A stretch of 11,015 nucleotides of DNA from Rickettsia sp. (lineage in GTDB: Bacteria; Pseudomonadota; Alphaproteobacteria; Rickettsiales; Rickettsiaceae), in NCBI GenBank assembly GCA_031254535.1, contig JAIRUG010000091.1, positions 1-11,015 of the forward strand, read 5' to 3'. Shown here piece by piece: positions 1 to 7,365 of the stretch. Made by a program: the position numbers and the translations under genes. The notes beneath the pieces are model-generated. The model ran no database searches. It was given only the letters and a program-made list of their open reading frames with translations, and was not told the DNA's origin. Position 1 is the stretch's first letter; each line of letters opens with the position of its first letter.

Positions 1-86
1 ATCGGATTTTACTATATTTTTTCTCTCTATATTTATACTATATTTTCTTCCTCTTGTCGCCATTTTCTTTGATTAAGCTATATCTG
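1..86. repeat. Left arm of the outer inverted repeat
   Basis: Positions 1-82 are the exact reverse complement of 10900-10981. The match continues after one mismatch to position 86 (partner 10896). The repeat starts at the first base of the window, so it may extend further left. Within it an ACTATATTTT motif occurs twice. Read on the minus strand, an ATG at 63-61 opens a frame that runs to the window edge. The identity is too long to be chance, so this is a recent duplicate, perhaps the end of an insertion sequence or another dispersed repeat. Confidence 0.95.
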
Positions 87-165
87 GCAGAACAAAAAGC
101 TAAAATTTATGAAAAAAATTGCAATCTTTTAAAAGTATCAGAGTCGATGATTTTTTTGTAATTTT

Positions 166-582
166 TTAGATAAAAGATTTTGTTTCTTTTTTTGAAATTA
201 GAGCAAATACTATTAAACTGATAAAATTCCTGGTATTAAAAGAATATGCTGATGCTGACTTGAGATGTAAAAATACGCTTGTACTACAATATGTTGATAG
301 CAACACAGATACAAAAGATGCAAACACAAGTCCCTTAATAACACGACCATTGCTATAATAATCGAAATTCCATAGCAAACCAAAACCTACTATTGTACAC
401 AATACTACAGCAATCATAGCTCTTTTCTTGCCATATAGTTCAGATATAATATTGGTAGTTAAAGCTAAAAACACAAATACTAAAGAACACTGAAATATTT
501 TACTAAAGAAATTTAATAAATAAGTAAATATACAAAGCAATGTCACTAGTGGCATATCAAATTTATTGTTGATATGGTGCAT
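166..582 (-). pseudogene. Truncated VUT/QPTR-family (YhhQ-like) queuosine-precursor transporter
   Basis: This is a small integral membrane protein that resembles the N-terminal two thirds of the VUT_1/DUF165 family, whose members (YhhQ/QPTR) import queuosine precursors for tRNA modification. From the chosen start it has 138 residues; full members have about 200-235 and usually six helices. Helices appear at about residues 11-30, 33-52, 57-75 and 82-108. The motif TTNIISELYGKK matches the family's conserved segment at the end of the second helix (hydrophobic run, T-D/N-I, E-x-YGKK). After RNFISLI the frame becomes lysine-rich and stops, so the last helices are missing. I chose the ATG at 582-580, not the one at 624, because a purine-rich AGAGGAAGGGG lies just upstream of it. 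I could not find the missing end in another frame, and the 82-bp repeat begins about 80 bp further on. It is probably a decayed gene; family assignment is moderately sure. Confidence 0.55.
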
Positions 583-664
583 AGCCCCTTCCTCTTTTTT
601 TGGTCTAACCTTAGATAATAACACAGTTGAATGACTTAAAGAACTGAAACTGAATGGTAAGCGT

Positions 665-686
665 ACTAGGTTCTGTTGACAAAATT
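665..686. repeat. Left terminal inverted repeat of the segment that encloses the rRNA genes
   Basis: These 22 bases match the reverse complement of 4491-4512 at 21 of 22 positions. Each copy faces inward and begins with CTAG followed by GGTTyTGTTGAC. TA sits at both outer junctions, as expected for elements that duplicate TA or target CTAG (IS5-like or IS630-like ends; this is an inference). No transposase gene lies between the two copies. Confidence 0.7.
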
Positions 687-694
687 TAAATTAA

Positions 695-802
695 CGCGAG
701 TTGCCAGCGAGGAGGCACTTTAGTGGCGACGTGGCAGTCCAGAAAATAATAAAAATAAACATGTATTGCTTCGTCGCTACTAAAGTAGCTCCTCGCAATG
801 AC
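695..802. repeat. Palindromic repeat, copy A
   Basis: This is a two-armed member of the CATTGCGAGG/GAAGCAAT repeat family. The left arm (about 695-742) is diverged but keeps GGCACTTTAGTGGCGAC. The right arm (764-802) is well kept, and 765-801 is the exact reverse complement of the left arm of copy C (4268-4304). It lies downstream of the 5S gene with respect to transcription. Confidence 0.7.
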
Positions 803-847
803 AAAGCGTCTTGCCTAAAACCATTTCCTCTTCAAATTTTCGACAGT

Positions 848-871
848 TGTGACTAAAGTAGCTCCTCACTA
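848..871. repeat. Partial palindromic repeat, fragment B
   Basis: The fragment contains GACTAAAGTAGCTCCTC, which matches the inner part of the right arm of copy A (779-794). The outer TCATTGCGAG/CGCAATGA segment is degraded. It is too short to show a second arm and is probably a relic. The rest of 583-921 holds no gene that I can see. Confidence 0.5.
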
Positions 872-904
872 ATAGGCAGAAGTATAGCCAATCTAGATAG
901 CATT

Positions 905-1055
905 AAAAATTTGTATTGCAAGCTTGGCAGTGACTTACTCTCCCATACCTCAGGGCATAGTACCATTAGCGCTACAAGGTTTCACGTTCGAGTTCGGTAT
1001 GGGATCGGGTGTTTCACTCGTGCTATAACCACCAAGCTAGCAATACAAATTTTTT
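905..1055 (-). other. Extended precursor stem that encloses 5S rRNA, possible terminator
   Basis: The sequences that flank 5S are complementary: 905-928 pairs with 1032-1055. The pairing extends the normal terminal helix I of 5S by AAAAATTTGTATTGC on one side and GCAATACAAATTTTT on the other, with a single U-U mismatch. Transcribed from the minus strand, the distal arm ends in five U residues. It probably serves 5S end processing and may also work as the operon terminator, although the U run is itself part of the stem. Confidence 0.6.
922..1038 (-). rRNA. rrf: 5S ribosomal RNA
   Basis: Read on the minus strand, the sequence has the bacterial 5S pattern: GCTTGGTGG opens helix I, then CCCGATCCCATACCGAACTCG, GTGAAACC, TAGCGCTAATGGTA, ATGGGAGAGTA, and finally CTGCCAAGC, which closes helix I. 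Length is about 117 bases, normal for 5S. It follows the 23S gene on the same strand after a spacer of about 246 bases, so the two are co-transcribed. The ends are set by helix I and may be off by a few bases. Confidence 0.95.
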
Positions 1056-1060
1056 ACATC

Positions 1061-1182
1061 ATAAGTCAATCTAGTTGGTAATTTTGTCGCCGAAACTCGC
1101 CTCCACTCCTCACGTACGTTTATGTACGTGAAGGTAGTAGGCTTCGTTTCTTCTAAAAATTCCTCAACTATCTTTGACTTAT
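1061..1182. repeat. 122-bp palindromic element in the 23S-5S spacer
   Basis: The two halves of this segment are imperfect inverted copies. ATAAGTCAA starts it and TTGACTTAT ends it. Inner matching blocks are TAGTTG/CAACTA, GGTAATTTT/AAAAATTCC and TCACGTAC/GTACGTGA, with an apex at about 1115-1130 (CGTACGTTTATGTACG). It fills half of the rRNA spacer and would fold into a long hairpin in the precursor RNA. It resembles Rickettsia palindromic elements in size and design; I cannot assign a numbered class. Confidence 0.75.
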
Positions 1183-1246
1183 GCTAGGTAAGGCTAATAA
1201 AAAAATTTGAGTTGTTGATAAAACTGAAAAATTGGTATGCTTCTTA

Positions 1247-1266
1247 CAGAATTAATGCTATACACA
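1247..1266 (-). other. 3' half of the pre-23S processing stem
   Basis: Just past the 3' end of 23S, these 20 bases are complementary to 4074-4093, just before its 5' end. The pairing has two G-U wobbles and one mismatch. The mature 23S would be looped out by this stem, as expected for an RNase III-type processing site. Confidence 0.6.
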
Positions 1267-1284
1267 AAGTATAACCTCAGCTCA

Positions 1285-4048
<2,764 letters not shown>

Positions 4049-4073
4049 TTTTTTCAAACTTGAGATTGTACGA

Positions 4074-4093
4074 TGTGTACAGAACTAATTCTG
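4074..4093 (-). other. 5' half of the pre-23S processing stem
   Basis: This is the partner of 1247-1266. A further GTATG/CATAC match outside the main stem (plus strand CATAC at 4097-4101, GTATG near 1235-1239) could lengthen it across an internal loop. Confidence 0.6.
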
Positions 4094-4167
4094 CACCATA
4101 CAGTATCCACTCACGATCATAAATTTTTATTATCGCAGTGTGTATTTAGTTTTCAGTTTTACCAACT

Positions 4168-4202
4168 TGTCAAACAGCTACAGGATTTACCATCCTGCGT
4201 AG
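4168..4202 (-). promoter_or_regulatory. boxB-like hairpin and boxA-like antitermination signal in the rRNA leader
   Basis: Directly after the predicted start site the transcript folds a hairpin (4178-4202: CTAC...AGGAT pairs with ATCCTGTAG, with a two-base bulge). GCTGTTTGACA (4168-4178) follows at once. The bacterial boxA core is close to GCTCTTTGACA, so 10 of 11 bases agree with an alphaproteobacterial-type boxA. The order hairpin then boxA matches rRNA leaders that recruit Nus factors to prevent early termination. The motif is short, so this remains a prediction. Confidence 0.5.
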
Positions 4203-4205
4203 GTC

Positions 4206-4234
4206 TTTATACCAGCTATTTATAACAATGTCAA
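4206..4234 (-). promoter_or_regulatory. Sigma-70 promoter of the 23S-5S unit
   Basis: On the minus strand a perfect -35 TTGACA (4229-4234) and a -10 TATAAA (4206-4211) are separated by exactly 17 bases. The DNA just upstream is A/T-rich (TACTTTTTATAAAATGG), like an UP element. Transcription would start near 4200, about 150 bases before the 23S 5' end. This is the best promoter in the window and suggests that the rRNA unit is transcribed independently of its upstream neighbour. Confidence 0.75.
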
Positions 4235-4266
4235 TACCATTTTATAAAAAGTACTTTTACCCAAGC

Positions 4267-4359
4267 GTCATTGCGAGGAGCTACTTTAGTAGCGACGAAG
4301 CAATCCATAAAAGTGATTAGAAATGGATTGCTTCGACCACTACGTGGTCTCGCAATGAC
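4267..4359. repeat. Palindromic repeat, copy C (complete)
   Basis: This is the cleanest copy. It begins GTCATTGCGAG and ends CTCGCAATGAC. Each arm has a small hairpin: GCTAC-TTTA-GTAGC on the left and GACCAC-TAC-GTGGTC on the right. The arms meet across AAAAGTGATTAGAA, with CAATCCAT/ATGGATTG on either side. The whole 93 bp folds into a cruciform with two sub-hairpins. It lies just upstream of the rRNA promoter. Confidence 0.85.
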
Positions 4360-4376
4360 GTATATGCACCCTAATA

Positions 4377-4467
4377 GTCATTGCGAGGCGCCACTTTAGT
4401 GGCGACGAAGCAATCCATATATAAGCTTCATGGATCGCCACGCTCACATACGTTTGCTCGCAATGAC
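4377..4467. repeat. Palindromic repeat, copy D (complete)
   Basis: It begins GTCATTGCGAG and ends CTCGCAATGAC like copy C, 17 bp away. The left sub-hairpin is GCCAC-TTTA-GTGGC. The middle (AAGCTTCATGGATCGCCACG) and the right half (CTCACATACG) are shared with copy E instead of copy C, so two subtypes sit next to each other. Confidence 0.85.
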
Positions 4468-4490
4468 GTTTAAGCGGAGCATATATCATT

Positions 4491-4512
4491 AATTTTGTCA
4501 ACAAAACCTAGT
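4491..4512. repeat. Right terminal inverted repeat of the segment that encloses the rRNA genes
   Basis: This is the partner of 665-686 (21 of 22 bases when reverse-complemented). It ends in CCTAG at its outer side. Together the pair marks out 3848 bp that contain the rRNA promoter, both rRNA genes and repeats A-D. Confidence 0.7.
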
Positions 4513-4560
4513 GTATGTGAGGATTCGAGTACCGCATCATTGTCCAAATTACCAGCATAA
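4513..4560. repeat. Possible half of a palindromic element next to the inverted repeat
   Basis: On the minus strand GGTAATTT opens and TCCTCACATAC closes a 41-base stretch. It aligns without gaps with the left half of the 23S-5S spacer element (GGTAATTT...TCCTCACGTAC); roughly 26 of 41 bases agree by eye. The match stops at the point where the palindrome apex would be, exactly at the inverted repeat boundary. It lies just after the nlpD-like stop codon. Confidence 0.35.
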
Positions 4561-4579
4561 GTAGAGTTTTACAGGAAGT

Positions 4580-5509
4580 CTAATAGTTTACATATTGTAG
4601 TGGATCGACAGCTAGCTTCCCCTGGCGAATAGCAAAATGTAGCTGAGGATATTCGGCATCTCCAGTACCCCCTACATGTCCTATTACTTCTCCTTGTGAA
4701 ACTGTTGCTCCTTTTTGAACAATTAGGTCTTGTAAATGAGCATAAGCAACATAAAGAACGCTGTTATCTAATTGCACTATTAGTAAATTACCAAACTTCT
4801 TATCATTACCTGCAAACATTACTTTACCTGAGGCAATAGATTTTACAGCAGTACCTTCTCTTGCAACAATATTAATCCCTTTGCTTTTTCCTTTAGATGT
4901 TTGTTCACCAAATTTGATAATAATTTTACCATCTATTGGCTTGATAAATTTTGCTGCATTAATTGGTACAGCATTTTCCGCCTCTCTTATAGTACTTTTT
5001 CTTACGTATCTTTCTTGATTTTTTTTATTTAATAGCTCAGTATTAACTTTTATCATGATAATTTGAGATTTATTAAGATGATATGGTGCAGACATATTAT
5101 TTAGCTCAGCTAATTGTTCACCCATTTGATCATACTCATTAGCTATCGATTCTAATGTTTCTCCTGATTGCACCTCACGGTATATTACCTTACTATCATC
5201 TAGTTTTACTCTTGGAACTATTATTACATCATCCTGACTTTGAGTCTTTATAGCATGGCGCTCTTGTAAGAAACCAGTCGGAGCATCAAAATCTTTTTCC
5301 TTCTCGTCAAGTTCCCTACCTATTATTTCATCTTCATCACTTTCTAATATATTGTTATTTTTGGAATATGTTGTAGTTGGTGATTTTATGGTTGTAGATT
5401 TCTGGGAAAAATCCTTTCCACGATTATATTCAATAGGAGCTGGAGCTTGAGTAGCACACCCAGAAATCATAAATATTATAAAATAAACAAAAACTATATT
5501 ATTATTCAT
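4580..5509 (-). CDS. nlpD: NlpD-like lipoprotein: LysM plus degenerate LytM (M23) domain, probable amidase activator
   Basis: This is a predicted lipoprotein of 309 residues. The N-terminus is MNNN, a hydrophobic stretch, then the lipobox ISGC with the lipidated cysteine at residue 18. A polar linker follows. A LysM domain (about 110-155, VQSGETLESIANEY...LAELNNM) should bind peptidoglycan. The C-terminal LytM/M23 fold (about 185-309) includes KGINIVAREGTAV, AYAHLQDL and PQLHFAIRQGK. Active M23 enzymes coordinate zinc with H...D and HxH; here the first His is absent, Asp is Asn in GINI, and the first His of HxH is Gln. NlpD and EnvC in Escherichia coli have similar degenerate sites and activate cell-division amidases instead of cutting peptidoglycan, so I infer the same role here. 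The longer frame starts at 5575, but the inner ATG at 5509 places the signal peptide correctly. No clear ribosome binding site is visible. It diverges from rpiB. Confidence 0.85.
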   Translation of the reverse strand: MNNNIVFVYFIIFMISGCATQAPAPIEYNRGKDFSQKSTTIKSPTTTYSKNNNILESDEDEIIGRELDEKEKDFDAPTGFLQERHAIKTQSQDDVIIVPRVKLDDSKVIYREVQSGETLESIANEYDQMGEQLAELNNMSAPYHLNKSQIIMIKVNTELLNKKNQERYVRKSTIREAENAVPINAAKFIKPIDGKIIIKFGEQTSKGKSKGINIVAREGTAVKSIASGKVMFAGNDKKFGNLLIVQLDNSVLYVAYAHLQDLIVQKGATVSQGEVIGHVGGTGDAEYPQLHFAIRQGKLAVDPLQYVNY

Positions 5510-5545
5510 AACTAACCAATAACTTACCAAAAAATTTGCAATTTT

Positions 5546-5576
5546 ATTATGCAATAAACTAACTTTAATGTACAAT
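5546..5576. promoter_or_regulatory. Divergent promoter region between nlpD and rpiB
   Basis: The 103-bp gap between the two starts has to serve both genes. On the plus strand TACAAT (5571-5576) is a fair -10 for rpiB. On the minus strand CATAAT (5546-5551) is a fair -10 for the nlpD-like gene and would start its RNA downstream of the upstream ATG at 5575, which supports the 5509 start. Neither has a convincing -35. Confidence 0.3.
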
Positions 5577-5612
5577 TAATTCTAGTCTTTTTTTTACTAA
5601 AATTACGTAATT

Positions 5613-6047
5613 ATGAAAACTTACAACATTCTAATAGCCAGTGACCACTCAGGATTTTCACTCAAGAATAAAATTATCAATTATTTAAACAATAAAAATA
5701 TATCTATTCTTGATTATGGTACTTATAATCAAGAAGCAGTCGATTATCCAGATTATTCTAAAAAAGTTGTTGATGGAATTTTAGAAAATAGAGCTCCTTT
5801 AGGAATCTTAATTTGTGGAACTGGTATAGGTATGTCAATTGCCGCAAATCGTACATCTGAAATAAGGGCTGCTTTATGTTTTGACTTATTTATGGCAGAA
5901 AGATCAAGGGCTCATAATGATGCTAATATAATAGTGTTAGGAGCTAAAATACCAAATGGGGAACTAGCATGTCAAATGGTCGATAAATTTTTAACCACTA
6001 AATTTGAAGGTGGAAGACATAGTACCAGATTATCAAAAATAAACTAA
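5613..6047 (+). CDS. rpiB: Ribose-5-phosphate isomerase B
   Basis: This cytosolic enzyme interconverts ribose 5-phosphate and ribulose 5-phosphate. Its 144 residues match the usual length of the RpiB/LacAB family. ASDHSG (9-14) opens the protein and carries the Asp-His pair that contacts the substrate. YPDYS follows at 45-49, then the signature [14 protein letters not shown] (67-80) with the catalytic-base Cys68 and the anion-hole Thr70. HND at 101-103 supplies the ring-opening His, and Arg135 and Arg139 (GGRHSTR) correspond to the phosphate-binding arginines. All key residues are present, so it should be active. In a rickettsia with a reduced sugar metabolism it would link imported or salvaged pentose phosphate with nucleotide synthesis; this is inference. 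The ATG at 5613 is right before the conserved N-terminal strand; no Shine-Dalgarno is visible. A palindromic repeat begins within four bases of the stop codon. Confidence 0.96.
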   Translation: MKTYNILIASDHSGFSLKNKIINYLNNKNISILDYGTYNQEAVDYPDYSKKVVDGILENRAPLGILICGTGIGMSIAANRTSEIRAALCFDLFMAERSRAHNDANIIVLGAKIPNGELACQMVDKFLTTKFEGGRHSTRLSKIN

Positions 6048-6050
6048 ATT

Positions 6051-6180
6051 GTCATTGCGAGGAGACCATAAGGTCGACGAAGCAGTCCATATGGCAAGCT
6101 TCATGGATTGCCACGCTCACGTACATTCGCAATCCAGAAAATTAAACTTGGATTGCTTCACAGACCGACGGTCTCCTCAC
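6051..6180. repeat. Composite palindromic repeat, copy E, right after rpiB
   Basis: The left arm is GTCATTGCGAGGAGACC-ATAA-GGTCGACGAAGCA (6051-6085). Next comes a D-type middle and half (AAGCTTCATGGATTGCCACG, then CTCACGTACATTCGCAATCC). A second right arm ends it (TTGGATTGCTTC...GACGGTCTCCTCA, to 6180). There are therefore three half-arms instead of two. A 68-codon frame through it is only a by-product of the repeat. It may form the 3' end of the rpiB transcript. Confidence 0.75.
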
Positions 6181-6260
6181 TATATAGACGACAGTTTGCT
6201 ATGGACAAATATAACCCTGATTAGCTATACATATTTTTTTGTCAAAGACTCATAAATAAC

Positions 6261-6285
6261 AAAAAAGAGAGCTAGTAAAGCTCCC
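6261..6285 (-). terminator. Rho-independent terminator of the adr-like gene
   Basis: Read on the minus strand, GGGAGC and GCTCTC (one G-U pair) form a six-pair stem around a seven-base loop and are followed directly by six T residues. It lies about 45 bases after the adr-like stop codon. In the other direction the tail is TTCTTT, so it might also weakly stop transcripts from rpiB. Confidence 0.8.
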
Positions 6286-6328
6286 TTCTTTGTAAAACAA
6301 AAATAATAAGTTTATAAACTATTTATTA

Positions 6329-7015
6329 TTAGATATCAAACCTTATACCAGCCATTAAATTATGACCTCTGAGGGCGTCTTTACCTGCCTTCTGGTTGTC
6401 CTTAGCACCCTTAACTTTATCGCTTGTTTCTCCATAATCTTTCCAACTGTAAGTAAGATCTAGGTTCATGCCATCAGCCAAATTAAAAGCAGCACCAGCA
6501 CTCACTTGATAAGTAAAATTATTAACAGACTTAAAGGACATAGTATCTACTTTTTCCTTCTTGCCATCCATTGTATTAGTACCACTTATCTTTTGTTGCA
6601 CTTGAGCTATACCAACACCAGCTCCGGCAAAGAACTTAGCAATACCTGCATCATATAAATCAACATAACCACTGAGCAATAATGCTCTGACACTTTCTTT
6701 AGCTATAGCTTCTGAAGCATCGCCATCCTTCCAAGTCTCGGAGTACTTAAATTCTGGATTAATGAGGAAGTCAAGTGTCATCTCTGTTCTAATATTATCC
6801 ATGATATAATAACCAGCACCAACACCAGCAATACCAGAAATAGCGGATTTAAATTTAAGACCAGAAGACTTAGCACCTTCCGCCTTAAATTTCATCATAT
6901 TCAACTTAGTTGCACCGCCTTCGGCTTTAAGATAAAACCCCCCTGTTTCAGCAAATGATGCAGCAGAAGTCAAAAGAGCCGTACTGGTAGCGGCAATTAA
7001 CAATAATTTTTTCAT
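6329..7015 (-). CDS. Adr-like outer membrane beta-barrel protein (putative adhesin)
   Basis: This 228-residue secreted protein matches the rickettsial Adr1/Adr2 family of small outer-membrane beta-barrels. The signal peptide is MKK, a hydrophobic core (LLLIAATSTALLTS), then SFA with predicted cleavage after Ala22. The mature part shows alternating barrel strands. Family landmarks are GVGAGYYIMDNIRTEMTLD (64-82), GYVDLY and FAGAGVGIA in the middle, AFNLADGMNLDLTYSWKDYG near the end, and the C-terminal GHNLMAGIRFDI. The last segment is nearly the same as the Adr C-terminus I remember from Rickettsia. Adr proteins have been linked to host-cell adhesion and to binding vitronectin for serum resistance; that function here is inferred. 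A strong ribosome binding site (AAGGAG, seven bases before ATG) and a terminator suggest a single-gene, well-expressed unit. Only one adr-like gene is present, whereas adr1 and adr2 are usually neighbours in Rickettsia. Other small OmpA/OmpX-like barrels are the alternative. Confidence 0.88.
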   Translation of the reverse strand: MKKLLLIAATSTALLTSAASFAETGGFYLKAEGGATKLNMMKFKAEGAKSSGLKFKSAISGIAGVGAGYYIMDNIRTEMTLDFLINPEFKYSETWKDGDASEAIAKESVRALLLSGYVDLYDAGIAKFFAGAGVGIAQVQQKISGTNTMDGKKEKVDTMSFKSVNNFTYQVSAGAAFNLADGMNLDLTYSWKDYGETSDKVKGAKDNQKAGKDALRGHNLMAGIRFDI

Positions 7016-7105
7016 ATATATTTCTCCTTAAAAATTAAATAAACAAGAATCCCTTATAGGCTCTTAAAATAAATACCAGTGAAACACAAATTCTTTTCAA
7101 ATTCC

Positions 7106-7128
7106 ACTTAGGTCACCTAGCTTTAAGT
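7106..7128. promoter_or_regulatory. Dyad upstream of the adr-like gene
   Basis: TAGGT-C-ACCTA (7109-7119) is a perfect short palindrome, and ACTTA/TAAGT (7106-7110 and 7124-7128) adds outer arms. It lies about 90-115 bases upstream of the adr-like start and could be an operator, but nothing else supports this. The remainder of 7016-7314 is AT-rich with no gene or convincing promoter that I can identify. Confidence 0.25.
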
Positions 7129-7291
7129 GTATAGCATAATATTTGCCTTCAGCCTACTTAAAAAATTATTATGGGCATTGAGTGATAATATTATTGCGAT
7201 AATTTGTGGCAATAAGAACACAATATAAAGTATTTATACGTCCATAAGGCTATTAAAATCGCCATAGCTTTTTATGACAAAGAAATGGATA

Positions 7292-7307
7292 ACTAACCAG
7301 GGTTAGT
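7292..7307. other. Short hairpin downstream of maeB
   Basis: ACTAAC-CAGG-GTTAGT forms a six-pair stem with a four-base loop about 55 bases after the maeB stop codon. It lacks a T run on either strand, so it is not a standard intrinsic terminator. It may protect the 3' end of the maeB message. Confidence 0.3.
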
Positions 7308-7315
7308 ATTACTCC

Positions 7316-7365
7316 GCCATTGCGAGGAATAGCTTTGCCATAACGAAACAATCCATTTCTAATCA
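7316..7365. repeat. Palindromic repeat half, copy F, overlapping the maeB stop
   Basis: GCCATTGCGAGG starts the arm, ACGAAACAATCCAT ends it, and TTCTAATCA follows. On the minus strand this reads TGATTAGAAATGGATTG, which matches the centre and right arm of copy C. The TGA is the maeB stop codon. Only one arm is present. Confidence 0.7.

Noticed and set aside
4267..4467. Copies C and D considered as a CRISPR array
   Set aside because: The units are palindromic, about 92 bp, with differing cores and a 17-bp gap; there are no regular short repeats with unique spacers and no cas genes.
4513..4540. tRNA-like T-arm (CTCGAATCC on the minus strand)
   Set aside because: No acceptor stem, D-arm or anticodon arm can be formed around it; the similarity to a palindromic element fits better.
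4093..4580. 16S rRNA or spacer tRNAs upstream of 23S
   Set aside because: No 16S signature sequence and no cloverleaf are present; the stretch is promoter, leader and repeats.
4580..5575. Longer start of the nlpD-like gene at 5575
   Set aside because: It would place 22 extra residues before the lipoprotein signal; the ATG at 5509 gives a normal lipobox position.
6049..6255. 68-codon frame after rpiB
   Set aside because: Most of it is the composite palindromic repeat; it has no ribosome binding site and no family similarity. Coding use of the repeat seems unlikely.
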